From positions 16,036 to 73,494 of the forward strand of contig JAKFUU010000023.1 of assembly GCA_021732525.1 (NCBI GenBank): a DNA stretch of 57,459 nt, given 5' to 3'. Numbering within the stretch: the first letter of the stretch is position 1; each line of letters opens with the position of its first letter. The position numbers and the translations under genes were made by a program. This stretch comes from Sphingomonadaceae bacterium (GTDB lineage: Bacteria; Pseudomonadota; Alphaproteobacteria; Sphingomonadales; Sphingomonadaceae). The notes under the pieces were generated by a model. That model was not told the origin of the DNA. It saw nothing but the letters and a program-made list of their open reading frames with translations, and did no database searches. Shown one piece after another: positions 44,710 through 52,489 of the stretch.

Positions 44710-45011
44710 CCCCGTCGCGGCATGGCCAAGCCTTCATCGATCAGCTGCTTGCGTTGATCCCCGGTGCGGCCATGGGCGATCTCATCGAACGACCCTGGCA
44801 CAGCGCGACCTTCACCGGATTGCGGATGCAATTTCCGGTCAAGCTGACGGGCGATGATGCTTCGGCCGCGGCGGCGGCGGCGGCGCATCTGCTGCCCGAT
44901 CATGAATTTATACTGACGCGTCATTTTGTTGCTGAATTAACCGTTGGGATATTGCCCCAATCCCCCGGCGGCGCGATGCTGACGATCGAAGCTTTGCTGC
45001 TAGAGGAGTAA
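44706..45011 (+). CDS. Small hypothetical protein, 101 residues
   Basis: Starts at ATG 44706 inside the stop of the 63-residue gene, so it is translationally coupled. It has an opening helix (SRHGQAFIDQLLALIPGAAM), a strand-rich middle (HSATFTGLRMQFPVKLTGDD), an Ala-rich helix, and closing strands EFILTRHFVAELTVGI and GGAMLTIEALLLEE. It has no signal peptide or membrane helix and is therefore cytosolic. No named family recognised. Its pairing with the upstream small gene and the repressor suggests one regulated unit. Confidence 0.72.
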   Translation: MTPSRHGQAFIDQLLALIPGAAMGDLIERPWHSATFTGLRMQFPVKLTGDDASAAAAAAAHLLPDHEFILTRHFVAELTVGILPQSPGGAMLTIEALLLEE

Positions 45012-45087
45012 CCGCGCGGCGGCAGCGGCCAAAGGGGTGATCAACCCGCATCCGCTTAGCCGCATCCGGCTTTAGCGTATGCGCGGC

Positions 45088-46182
45088 CTAAAATCCGGCG
45101 GACAAGGTGAGTGCGGGGCCGTTGCCGGGGCTGGCATTGCCCGCGATGCGAAAGCGCCAATCGGCATTGAGCCGGATATCTTGCCCGGCAATTTGGGTTT
45201 TTAACGTGGCGGCGGGCCCAATATCGAGCCGCCGGCTGCCGCGCTGTCCGCCCGCCCATGCACCCGCGCCGAGCGCTATTTGCAGCGGCCTGGTGTTAAC
45301 AACACCGCGCTCCCCGCGCAGACCGGCGTCCAGAAAAGCGGTTCGTTCATCGCCGCCCGCTGACGCCGCCGTGAAGCTGTGCACGACGCCGGCCTGGCCA
45401 AACCCGCCCAAACGAAAGCCGCCGGGTAGCGCGATATCCGGCACCGATCCGGCAAGATATAGCGCGGCGGCATCGGGCGCGGGCGCGCGGGCGCGATATT
45501 CGGCAAACAGCGTGACCGGAATATTGCGGGCGGGCCGCCAGCTTAGCCCGGCGGCCAATTCCCGGTCACCCGCATTTTGCGGCGTGGTCGTGACCCGCGC
45601 CAAGAGTGACAGATCGGATTTTTCGCCGCCGCCGACCCGGTATGTCGCGATAATGCCGCTCTGGCTACCGCCATATTGCGCTGCGCTCGCGAGGCCCGCG
45701 GGGCCACCGCCCGTTAACCGCCAAAAGCTAAAGGCATAGACCTGCCATTTTTTGGCGAGCGTCCCACCGATGATCATGCGGGTTATCGCCGGGTCTTTGG
45801 CTGCCGCAGAACCGCGGTGCTCGGTATTATTTGCCAACAAAGGCGGGGCTATGGGCGGGCGGGCGACAGACGGCAAAAGCGGCAATGGCGGCTGGCGCGA
45901 TGATGAGGCGAGCAAAATCCGGCGGCCATTGGCGGGCATCGCCGCTGACGGAAATAATGCCGGCAATTCCTTCCCAGAAAATGGATCGCTGGTCGCTATA
46001 TCTTCCGGCGCAGCGAAGGGCGTTGTCATTGTCCCGGCTCTATTTGGCTGCGGATTTGACGGCGGCAAGGGAGCGGATGGCCCCATCGAACCGGGCGATG
46101 CGGGGAAGCCGAGGCGCAACATAATCCAAATCGCCAAGATACCGCCCCACAAACGCAGCGGCCGCCCGGTGCGGCTATCCAC
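45088..46182 (-). CDS. Outer-membrane beta-barrel protein, NfrA-like C-terminal domain
   Basis: 364 residues. An N-terminal hydrophobic segment (LRLWGGILAIWIMLRLGF) may be a signal anchor. A Pro-rich stretch to about 130 is followed by amphipathic strands, for example WQVYAFSFWRL, SGIIATYRVGGGEKSDLSLL, AAGLSWRPARNIPVTLFAEY and the ending PALTLSAGF with terminal Phe as in outer-membrane barrels. The AQYGGSQSG segment resembles the barrel part of N4 receptor NfrA. There are no TPR repeats, unlike NfrA. It overlaps the NfrB-like gene by 8 bp, so it is likely the outer-membrane partner of that enzyme. Confidence 0.7.
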   Translation of the reverse strand: MDSRTGRPLRLWGGILAIWIMLRLGFPASPGSMGPSAPLPPSNPQPNRAGTMTTPFAAPEDIATSDPFSGKELPALFPSAAMPANGRRILLASSSRQPPLPLLPSVARPPIAPPLLANNTEHRGSAAAKDPAITRMIIGGTLAKKWQVYAFSFWRLTGGGPAGLASAAQYGGSQSGIIATYRVGGGEKSDLSLLARVTTTPQNAGDRELAAGLSWRPARNIPVTLFAEYRARAPAPDAAALYLAGSVPDIALPGGFRLGGFGQAGVVHSFTAASAGGDERTAFLDAGLRGERGVVNTRPLQIALGAGAWAGGQRGSRRLDIGPAATLKTQIAGQDIRLNADWRFRIAGNASPGNGPALTLSAGF

Positions 46183-47569
46183 CTTTGGGCATTTCCGGGA
46201 AGTGATGATGTTCGGTCTTGTCCCAGCGCAGCGACCGGCCCGATAGGCAATGGCGGAAATATACCGTTACCGCCCGGCGCGCCGCCATCATCGCGATGAT
46301 ATTGGCAATGACCGCGCGTGGAACCGAACAGGCGGCCGCAAATCCGCCATGGACGCCGGCGACAAAGGCCGCGCGTAGGGCGATCCGCCACAATAAGAAA
46401 ACGGTATTAATGGCGAGCAACCAAATAACCAATTTGGGCAAGGGGCGCCATGCATGATAGCCAAAGAAATGCAAGATGCCCAGCAAACCGGTGATCAAAA
46501 CGCAGACATAGGCCGCGGCCAGCACGATGGCGGTAAATATGGCTTTTCGGTCGCGCAGGATCATCCAATTTTCGGCCATGCTGCCGCGCCAGCCAATCCG
46601 GTCCCACCCGCTTAAGGAAATGCCGACCAGCCAGCGGGCTTTTTGTTTGACCGATGCTTCGATTGTGTGGGGAAAGCAGGCCCTGGTGCCGACAAGATGG
46701 CCGTCCTTATTCAACAGCCGCGCCAATATGGTCTTGCCGCCATGCTGGCCAACCTTCAGGCCAAGCTCATAATCTTCGGTCAAGCTGCCGACATCAAACG
46801 GCTTATGATCATTGGTCAGCGCAATCCGGCCCAGCATATTGCGTTCAATCGCGCAGCCAACCCCGGCCAGCGGCAAAGGCGCGCCGATCGCCTCACGCAC
46901 GACGAGTGATTTGCCATGCGCCTCGGCAAATTCATCACAATAATGGCCGCTGATCCAGCGTGATCCCGGCACCATAACGGGTATCACGGGAAGCTGCACC
47001 GCTTGATTTTTTTCGATCAGGCGGTCGAAAATTTTCAATTCATCGGGGTCAACCATATCCTCCGCATCATGCAGGACGACGGCTTTCACCTTATAGCCAT
47101 GCTTTAACTCATCGCTGGTCATCGCTTCCCATAAACGGTTGAGGCAATCGGCCTTGGTGGTTGGGCCGGGTTCGTGGCATAAAATCAATTTGACCAGCGG
47201 ATTTTGTGCAGCCGCTGCCAGAACTGCCTTAATACTTGCCTCGTCATTGGGGTAGCAACCGACATAGATTGAGTGGGACTTGTGATCTTGCCACGCCCTA
47301 TGGCACCGGCGCAGCATCGCGCCGATTACATTTTCCTCTTGCCAGGCGGCAACAAACACGGCGAGCTCCCCAACCTTTTCCGGTGGCGGCAGATCGTCCG
47401 CGCGCATTGGTCTTGCGCGCCGATAATAGCGCAATTTGCGGTAAATTCGCTGAAATATCCACAGCAAATCGACGCAAAAATCATCGATCGCACCGACCAA
47501 AAACCAAACGCCGCTAAATAACAGCAGCTCGTATAAAATAAACTCCAGCCACAAGGTTGCGGCGTTCAT
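46175..47569 (-). CDS. NfrB-like membrane glycosyltransferase (GT2)
   Basis: 464 residues. Two N-terminal and about three C-terminal membrane helices enclose a GT2 domain: VFVAAWQEENVIG, VVLHDAEDMVDPDELKIFDR (DxD-type region), GSLTEDYELGLKVG (TED) and EASVKQKARWLVGISLSGWD (Q/KxxRW). These match the glycosyltransferase of phage N4 adsorption protein B. E. coli NfrB has about 745 residues with a C-terminal c-di-GMP-binding domain; this one ends after the last helices, so that domain is missing. It probably polymerises and exports a surface glycan with the barrel partner. Confidence 0.85.
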   Translation of the reverse strand: MNAATLWLEFILYELLLFSGVWFLVGAIDDFCVDLLWIFQRIYRKLRYYRRARPMRADDLPPPEKVGELAVFVAAWQEENVIGAMLRRCHRAWQDHKSHSIYVGCYPNDEASIKAVLAAAAQNPLVKLILCHEPGPTTKADCLNRLWEAMTSDELKHGYKVKAVVLHDAEDMVDPDELKIFDRLIEKNQAVQLPVIPVMVPGSRWISGHYCDEFAEAHGKSLVVREAIGAPLPLAGVGCAIERNMLGRIALTNDHKPFDVGSLTEDYELGLKVGQHGGKTILARLLNKDGHLVGTRACFPHTIEASVKQKARWLVGISLSGWDRIGWRGSMAENWMILRDRKAIFTAIVLAAAYVCVLITGLLGILHFFGYHAWRPLPKLVIWLLAINTVFLLWRIALRAAFVAGVHGGFAAACSVPRAVIANIIAMMAARRAVTVYFRHCLSGRSLRWDKTEHHHFPEMPKGG

Positions 47570-47615
47570 CCCGTGGTACTTTTTGTTTTTGCATGAAAAA
47601 TTGTCCGCGCGCGCG

Positions 47616-48038
47616 TTATCGCAATCGTTGATGCTGCACGGCCGATTTCTGATCGTATGCTATCCCGGCGACCATCACCAACAAAATCGGAATGCTCCAA
47701 AAACCCGCCACCATTTGATAAGCCACGGGCGAAAAATCGGGCGCGACAATGGTTGACAGATGGGTGGTCACGCCCGCCAGTTGCAGACCAGCGGCCCATA
47801 TCAGCCAGCCCCGGTTGAATCGCATCGCCAACAGCAAAAGGAATAGGAAGCATAATAAGTCGATCCCAAAAACACCGAGCACGGTTGCTTGCCAATCAGC
47901 AAAGTCTCCGGGCAGACCCGTTAGAAATGATGCGCTGATGAACAGAAGGGCGCAATATTGCCCAGCTTTTTCACCTGCGATCAAAGCATAGCCGCAGCAC
48001 ACAAAAAGCAATATATTATATGTGATTAGCAGCAGCAT
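47616..48038 (-). CDS. Four-helix inner-membrane protein, unknown function
   Basis: 140 residues with four hydrophobic helices: LLLITYNILLFVCCGYALI, AGQYCALLFISASFLTGL, VLGVFGIDLLCFLFLLLLAM and VAYQMVAGFWSIPILLVMVA. The last ten residues are polar and cytosolic. No catalytic motif is evident. It is 46 bp before the NfrB-like gene on the same strand and 48 bp after the small helical protein gene, so an accessory role in the same glycan module is inferred. Confidence 0.72.
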   Translation of the reverse strand: MLLLITYNILLFVCCGYALIAGEKAGQYCALLFISASFLTGLPGDFADWQATVLGVFGIDLLCFLFLLLLAMRFNRGWLIWAAGLQLAGVTTHLSTIVAPDFSPVAYQMVAGFWSIPILLVMVAGIAYDQKSAVQHQRLR

Positions 48039-48086
48039 GTCCGGCCGAACAGGTCTGGAGTGCGCCGGCCGAACATGCTGTGCAGG

Positions 48087-48428
48087 TCAGGCCACTGCGC
48101 GGAGCGCCGCAGCACTGCCCTTGGGCGATTTCTCATTCAGGTTGCAACCAAAGTCGGTTACCTGTTGGTTGCTATTGTTACGAATGACGATCATATGTTT
48201 ATGCGCCGCAACAAAGCTGCGGCGGCTGACCATTAGTCCCGATAGCCCTTCGCTAATCGCCTCAAGCGCTTTTTGATTCTTTCCGGCGGACATTCCGGCG
48301 CCGCGGCTGGCATGCACCATAGACTGGGTTAGCGCAGACAATTTCAATAATGCTTCATCCAACGCTTCATGCGTAGTGAGGATGTTGTTCGAAACCTCGC
48401 TGGCTTGTTGATAGTTCAGATCAATCAT
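48087..48428 (-). CDS. Small helical protein, unknown function
   Basis: 113 residues from the ATG at 48428, fixed by RBS AAGGAG 7 nt upstream (a longer frame to 48467 is not needed). The N-terminal 80 residues are amphipathic helices (ASEVSNNILTTHEALDEALL, EAISEGLSGLMVSRRSFVAA), with a polar tail including CNLNEKSPKGSAAALRAVA. No signal peptide or membrane segment. Soluble and probably oligomeric; no family recognised. It is between the LuxR-type regulator and the membrane protein gene. Confidence 0.72.
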   Translation of the reverse strand: MIDLNYQQASEVSNNILTTHEALDEALLKLSALTQSMVHASRGAGMSAGKNQKALEAISEGLSGLMVSRRSFVAAHKHMIVIRNNSNQQVTDFGCNLNEKSPKGSAAALRAVA

Positions 48429-48489
48429 TTGCGACTCCTTTTCCTTCAAAAAACGTCGAGCGATCATCGGAGCAGGATTTTGGTCTATC

Positions 48490-49047
48490 TCACATCAGCC
48501 GCATTAACCCCGACATACAAGCTACGAGCGCGGTCATACTGATGATTGAAAACAGGGCGGTTTTGACAATGGCCCGAATGACACCAAAATTGGACAGGTT
48601 ATGCCCTTCGCCGCCAACCATGGGCATGGTCAGCCGAAGAATGTCACCATCATCACTCAAACCTTTGAATAATATCCAATGTCCGGCCTCTTTTTGCGAT
48701 TTCCCGGCAAAAGCTCCCGCTCTAAAACCTCCTTCATTACTGCCATTGCTACTTCGATGTTTGTTCGACACCGCCATTATTGCCCGATCCGCAGAAACCG
48801 CAACCGGCGGTGTTTCGTATACGAAACGTTGGGATATCTGCCGGGCGTCTTTCGAAGCAAAAATCCGTGCTGCCTCCTTGCGGGTTTCGGCCCCCAGCTT
48901 GCGGCGCGCGGCATCCAACCGTTGATCGACGGTGAAAGGCGAAATGCGCAATTCACGCGCAATTTCTTTTGATGTTAACAACCTATCGACCAGCCGCAGG
49001 CAATCTTTTTGACCCTCGGTTAGTGGCGTTTTCCTCAATTTAGTCAT
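48490..49047 (-). CDS. Membrane-tethered LuxR-type transcription regulator
   Basis: 185 residues from the ATG at 49047. The LuxR/GerE helix-turn-helix is at the N-terminus (LTEGQKDCLRLVDRLLTSKE...SPFTVDQRLDAARRKLGAET), the reverse of the usual C-terminal place. A polar linker of about 80 residues follows, and a single C-terminal membrane helix (IVKTALFSIISMTALVACMS) anchors it. No receiver or ligand-binding domain is present. Sphingomonads have many such proteins, thought to sense the envelope or be released by proteolysis; this is inference. It is first in the five-gene minus-strand set and divergent from nhaA. Confidence 0.82.
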   Translation of the reverse strand: MTKLRKTPLTEGQKDCLRLVDRLLTSKEIARELRISPFTVDQRLDAARRKLGAETRKEAARIFASKDARQISQRFVYETPPVAVSADRAIMAVSNKHRSSNGSNEGGFRAGAFAGKSQKEAGHWILFKGLSDDGDILRLTMPMVGGEGHNLSNFGVIRAIVKTALFSIISMTALVACMSGLMRLM

Positions 49048-49334
49048 CCGCAAAAAACCCTCTGCTGACGCCCCATATTTGGGGCCTCATGATCCATCCC
49101 ATCATCCAACCCATAACAACCATAACTGAATTTATGGCTTTTACGCAAGATTTTAACAATCTAGACGTTCGTTAGCATCGCAATGAAAAGATTCTACAAT
49201 TGGATTGTAGGACGGACCGGGACGATTCGCTGCCGCTATTTTCGGCCTGATCAAAATTCGGTGTTTCTTGCCCCTCGCACCCTTCTGGTGCGCGATTCGC
49301 TGGGTTGTTATTGATAATCGGCGATATCTTGGGC

Positions 49335-50645
49335 ATGGACGGTTTTATGAATGCATCTATCGGCCCGGAAACCAAGCCTCGCTTTGCGCTCCGGAATTTT
49401 TTGCGGAGCGAATCGGGCGGCGGCGCTTTGCTTATTTTGGCCGCATCATTGGCCATGGTCATCGCCAATAGCGATCTTGCCGGGCTATATCATCATCTGT
49501 TGCACCAACCGCTGGGCCCAGTGCTGAGCGATAAGCTCGGGCCGATGACGCTGCATCTTTGGATCAATGATGGGTTGATGGCGATATTTTTCTTCCTTGT
49601 CGGGTTGGAAATTAAGCGGGAATGGGTCGATGGCCGCTTGTCGGTATGGGAGAAACGGATTTTGCCGATTCTTGCCGCCGCGGCCGGTATGGCCGTGCCG
49701 GCATTATTGTTCCTGTTCATTACCCGCGATTCTCCGGCGCTGCAGAGCGGCTGGGCGATCCCGGCGGCGACCGATATTGCCTTTGCCGTTGGGGTTTTGG
49801 CGTTGCTCGGTGCGCGCGCGCCCACATCGCTTAAATTATTTTTGGTCACAGTGGCTATTGTCGATGATATGGGGGCGGTGGCGATTATCGCCCTGGTCTA
49901 TACCGCGTCGCTAAATTATATCGGGCTGGCGGCGGCGGCGGCGATTTTGGGCGTGATGGCGGCGGTGAATAGGGCCGGCGTTCGAAATATCCCGGTCTAT
50001 TTGGCGCTGTCCTTATTGCTCTGGTTTGCGGTGTTGCAATCGGGCGTGCATGCAACGATCGCGGGCGTTGCGGCGGCGATGATGATCCCGATCATCCCCA
50101 CCCCCGGCGCGCCCGATGCCAAGGATAGCCCCTTGCATATTTTGGAGCATGCCATTCACCCGTGGAGCGCTTATTTGATCATCCCAATTTTTGGCTTCGC
50201 CAATGCCGGCGTTGCGGTGACCGGGATTGGTATGGCGGCGCTTTTTGCGCCTCTGCCGCTGGGCATTGCGATGGGGTTATTTTTGGGCAAGCAGATCGGC
50301 ATTTTTGGTGCCGTATGGCTTGCGGTGCGAAGCGGCCTGTCGGCCAAATTGCGCGGGGCCAGCTGGTTGCAGCTTTATGGCGTTGCGATATTATGCGGTA
50401 TTGGCTTTACGATGAGCTTGTTTATCGGCGAGCTGGCCTTTCCCGGCAAGGATGAGGCGGCGCAGATGATGCGCGACCAAGCCAAGATCGGCATCCTGAT
50501 GGGCTCCTGCCTCTCGGCGCTCTGCGGCTATCTCATCTTACGCTTTGCCCCGCTTTCGGCCGATCATGATCAAAGCGAGCGGGAGCAGGCCAGCGAAATA
50601 GCCGCCGACGGCGATGTGGCGCGCCTTTCGGACGCGCCGCGATGA
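49335..50645 (+). CDS. nhaA: NhaA-type Na+/H+ antiporter
   Basis: About 436 residues from ATG at 49335 (ATG 49347 is also possible). Eleven to twelve membrane helices. Ion-binding and pH-related motifs of NhaA are present: WAIPAATDIAFAVGVLALLG (Asp133 equivalent), LFLVTVAIVDDMGAVAIIAL (Asp163/164 pair) and FFLVGLEIKREWVDGRL. It exchanges cytosolic sodium for protons at alkaline pH. The upstream 287-bp divergent region holds no gene. Monocistronic, followed by a short tandem repeat. Confidence 0.95.
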   Translation: MDGFMNASIGPETKPRFALRNFLRSESGGGALLILAASLAMVIANSDLAGLYHHLLHQPLGPVLSDKLGPMTLHLWINDGLMAIFFFLVGLEIKREWVDGRLSVWEKRILPILAAAAGMAVPALLFLFITRDSPALQSGWAIPAATDIAFAVGVLALLGARAPTSLKLFLVTVAIVDDMGAVAIIALVYTASLNYIGLAAAAAILGVMAAVNRAGVRNIPVYLALSLLLWFAVLQSGVHATIAGVAAAMMIPIIPTPGAPDAKDSPLHILEHAIHPWSAYLIIPIFGFANAGVAVTGIGMAALFAPLPLGIAMGLFLGKQIGIFGAVWLAVRSGLSAKLRGASWLQLYGVAILCGIGFTMSLFIGELAFPGKDEAAQMMRDQAKIGILMGSCLSALCGYLILRFAPLSADHDQSEREQASEIAADGDVARLSDAPR

Positions 50646-50649
50646 TGTG

Positions 50650-50702
50650 AAACTATGTTTGTGAAACCCTGTTTGCAAATCCATGTTTGCGAAACGTTTG
50701 CG
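50650..50702 (+). repeat. Degenerate 14-bp tandem repeat
   Basis: Four head-to-tail units: AAACTATGTTTGTG, AAACCCTGTTTGCA, AATCCATGTTTGCG and a shortened AAACGTTTGCG. Each carries a near-palindromic AAAC...GTTTG pattern. They begin 5 bp after the nhaA stop and end 15 bp before the converging TonB-C-like gene. Confidence 0.8.
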
Positions 50703-50716
50703 ACACTATGTTGCGG

Positions 50717-51610
50717 TTATAATTGAAACCGCACTCTGCTGCGCCAGAAGGATTTGACCGGGTTGCCGCTGGCATCGACCGCTGGCGCAAAGGCCGCGCG
50801 TTTCTGAAGGCCGCTGCACACCGCTTTGTCAAATTCCTTGGGGCGCGTGGTTTCCTGAATATGGCACCCGGTTACCTTGCCAATTTCGTCAACCATCAAA
50901 CGAAATTCCACCAGCGCCGGTTGTCCTTCATTCAACATTTTGATCGGATAATCGGATGACCGTAGCCAGCGTCCCGGCTCTTCTTTTGGGGTCACAAAAT
51001 TTTTGAGATTTCTGTGCTTTTCGGCGTCAATGCCCCAAGCTGTCATCAGATTATCGATACATTTCGACAAGGCCTCCATCGGCTTTTTCATCGGGCCGGT
51101 AACAAAGGTGACGGGACGGCGCAGCGGTTTGGCCAAGGTTATAAAGGTTATCGCCTCCAACCGCGCTGGATCGATTTCGGGAACGGGTTCTTGAACGAAA
51201 CCCTCCTCCTTATCCGCCGCCATTTCAAAGAAACTTACATTATCTACGAATACCAGCGCGGGCACCTCTTTGCCCAAGCTGCCCGGTAAATATTCCAGCG
51301 TCTGTGATTTCTCATGTGCACCAAATTGGACACTGGCCTTGCGATTGTCCAATGCCGGACGAATTGGCTTTCCCCCGATGGCAAAACGAAACCGCGCGCT
51401 TGGGCCAAAACGTGACATGCGCAAAGTCGATTGATCCGCGCCCTCACCAAAGCTGCGAACTAAGGAGCAGCCATCATCCTGATATTCAACAATCCATTTT
51501 GACGATGGCGCCAACCGAAGCGGTTCCTTGGGGGCGAAGGCCGATGCCGGTTGCGCGGCCAAAATCACAAAAGCGGATAGCAAAAATCTTATCGATGACA
51601 TTGGTTTCAC
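50717..51610 (-). CDS. Exported protein with TonB-C-like C-terminal domain
   Basis: 297 residues from the GTG at 51610, which has RBS AGGGGGA about 8 nt upstream; ATG at 51601 gives a similar signal peptide (IRFLLSAFVILAAQPASAFA). The middle 170 residues are unrecognised. The last 100 residues (SDYPIKMLNEGQPALVEFRL...GKVTGCHIQETTRPKEFDKA... ending WRSRVRFQL) look like a TonB C-terminal fold. The usual TonB membrane anchor and proline stretch are absent, so it is not a classical energy transducer. Single gene. Confidence 0.75.
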   Translation of the reverse strand: MKPMSSIRFLLSAFVILAAQPASAFAPKEPLRLAPSSKWIVEYQDDGCSLVRSFGEGADQSTLRMSRFGPSARFRFAIGGKPIRPALDNRKASVQFGAHEKSQTLEYLPGSLGKEVPALVFVDNVSFFEMAADKEEGFVQEPVPEIDPARLEAITFITLAKPLRRPVTFVTGPMKKPMEALSKCIDNLMTAWGIDAEKHRNLKNFVTPKEEPGRWLRSSDYPIKMLNEGQPALVEFRLMVDEIGKVTGCHIQETTRPKEFDKAVCSGLQKRAAFAPAVDASGNPVKSFWRSRVRFQL

Positions 51611-51702
51611 GGCATATCCCCCTTCAAACAAACCAATCCGGCTGGCGATAGATTATCGTAAATATCGGCGCCAGAATCACTAAAATAGTTACCAAGACGA
51701 AG

Positions 51703-51730
51703 TTGATAGGATCAAAATATAGAATAAAAT
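51703..51730 (+). promoter_or_regulatory. Candidate sigma70 promoter for the 51852 small ORF
   Basis: TTGATA (51703-51708) and TAAAAT (51725-51730) with a 16-bp spacer, about 120 nt before the start codon. The A/T-rich spacer also contains TATAGA-type alternatives. Plausible but not proven. Confidence 0.4.
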
Positions 51731-51783
51731 CTTATGGAACAAGCCACAATATTATCGAGTCAGCCTCCTGACCCAAAATAAAC

Positions 51784-51832
51784 GGGCCGCAGGTCATGCG
51801 ACCGGCGGCCCAAGGGCAGGCGTTGCCGCCTG
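51784..51832 (+). ncRNA. Two stable hairpins in the leader of the 51852 small ORF
   Basis: Hairpin 1 (51784-51811): GGGCCGC pairs with GCGGCCC, then after one mismatch GGTC pairs with GACC around ATGC. Hairpin 2 (51817-51832): CAGGCG-TTGC-CGCCTG, perfect 6 bp. Only 3 nt separate hairpin 2 from the GGGAGG Shine-Dalgarno at 51836-51841. No T tract follows, so they are not terminators. They may stabilise the message or gate ribosome entry. Confidence 0.6.
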
Positions 51833-51851
51833 ATAGGGAGGAAAGTCTTCG

Positions 51852-51902
51852 ATGAAGAAGAACGAAACTGTAATAGCGCGATGCTGGTTAAAATCGCGTT
51901 AA
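51852..51902 (+). CDS. 16-codon small ORF with strong RBS
   Basis: ATG at 51852, GGGAGG at 51836-51841, and stop TAA at 51900-51902 define the peptide MKKNETVIARCWLKSR, basic with one Cys and one Trp. The stop overlaps the stop of the converging DUF3617 gene through a shared TTAA. There is no downstream plus-strand gene to control, so it is a small protein gene or part of a dual-function RNA rather than an ordinary attenuator leader. No family known to me. Confidence 0.5.
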   Translation: MKKNETVIARCWLKSR

Positions 51903-52321
51903 CGGGCGCAGCTTCCCATGCGGCGGGCCTCAACATTGAATGAAAAGGGCGCGCCGTCGTTGATCCCTTGCGAGCTAATATGGATCAGCTGGTCCGATTC
52001 GCGGCGAATCGTCGTCAACCCATGGCCGTGACCGGTGCAGCTATAAGAAATGAGCGCGGTCGCCATATTGGCGCGCAGCAATTTCTGCTCACAATCGAAA
52101 CGGCTATGCTGCACCTGCGCCAATTTTTTCATATCGCTGATGCACAGACGGTCGACCGCCGCGCCCGACGGGCCGCCGCCAATTTTACGAAATTGCCACA
52201 GGCCGGTGTCCAGCGTATTCAGGATATTGGGCGCGGTCGCCTGCGCCAAACCGATGGCAGCGATGGCCGCCCCGATCGATAGCACCGCAACCGCCGAAAG
52301 ATAGTGAACGAATTTCATCAT
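51899..52321 (-). CDS. DUF3617-type exported protein
   Basis: 140 residues from the ATG at 52321 with a signal peptide (FVHYLSAVAVLSIGAAIAAIGLAQA). The mature part has the DUF3617 pattern: LDTGLWQFRKIG near the start, several Cys (LCISDMKKL, FDCEQ, SYSCTG) spaced as if for disulfides, and a closing SFNVEARRMGSC. The function of the family is unknown; it is periplasmic. Convergent with the 16-codon ORF. Confidence 0.82.
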   Translation of the reverse strand: MMKFVHYLSAVAVLSIGAAIAAIGLAQATAPNILNTLDTGLWQFRKIGGGPSGAAVDRLCISDMKKLAQVQHSRFDCEQKLLRANMATALISYSCTGHGHGLTTIRRESDQLIHISSQGINDGAPFSFNVEARRMGSCAR

Positions 52322-52489
52322 ACCAAATTCTACCAAAATTTTTCCGTCAAATCGATGATTCGATTGGGAACACCGATTTTACACCTACTTACTATCCGCA
52401 AACAACGTCCAAATTGTGACCGAAGCTGCGATAGACCGTTTTATATGAACGACCAATGACCGGGGCGATCACAACCTGGGGCCCACGCC

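Noticed and set aside
43747-45011. Prophage or toxin-antitoxin pair
   Set aside because: A CI-like repressor is present, but no integrase, structural phage gene, or recognised toxin or antitoxin motif; kept only as a regulated small-gene module.
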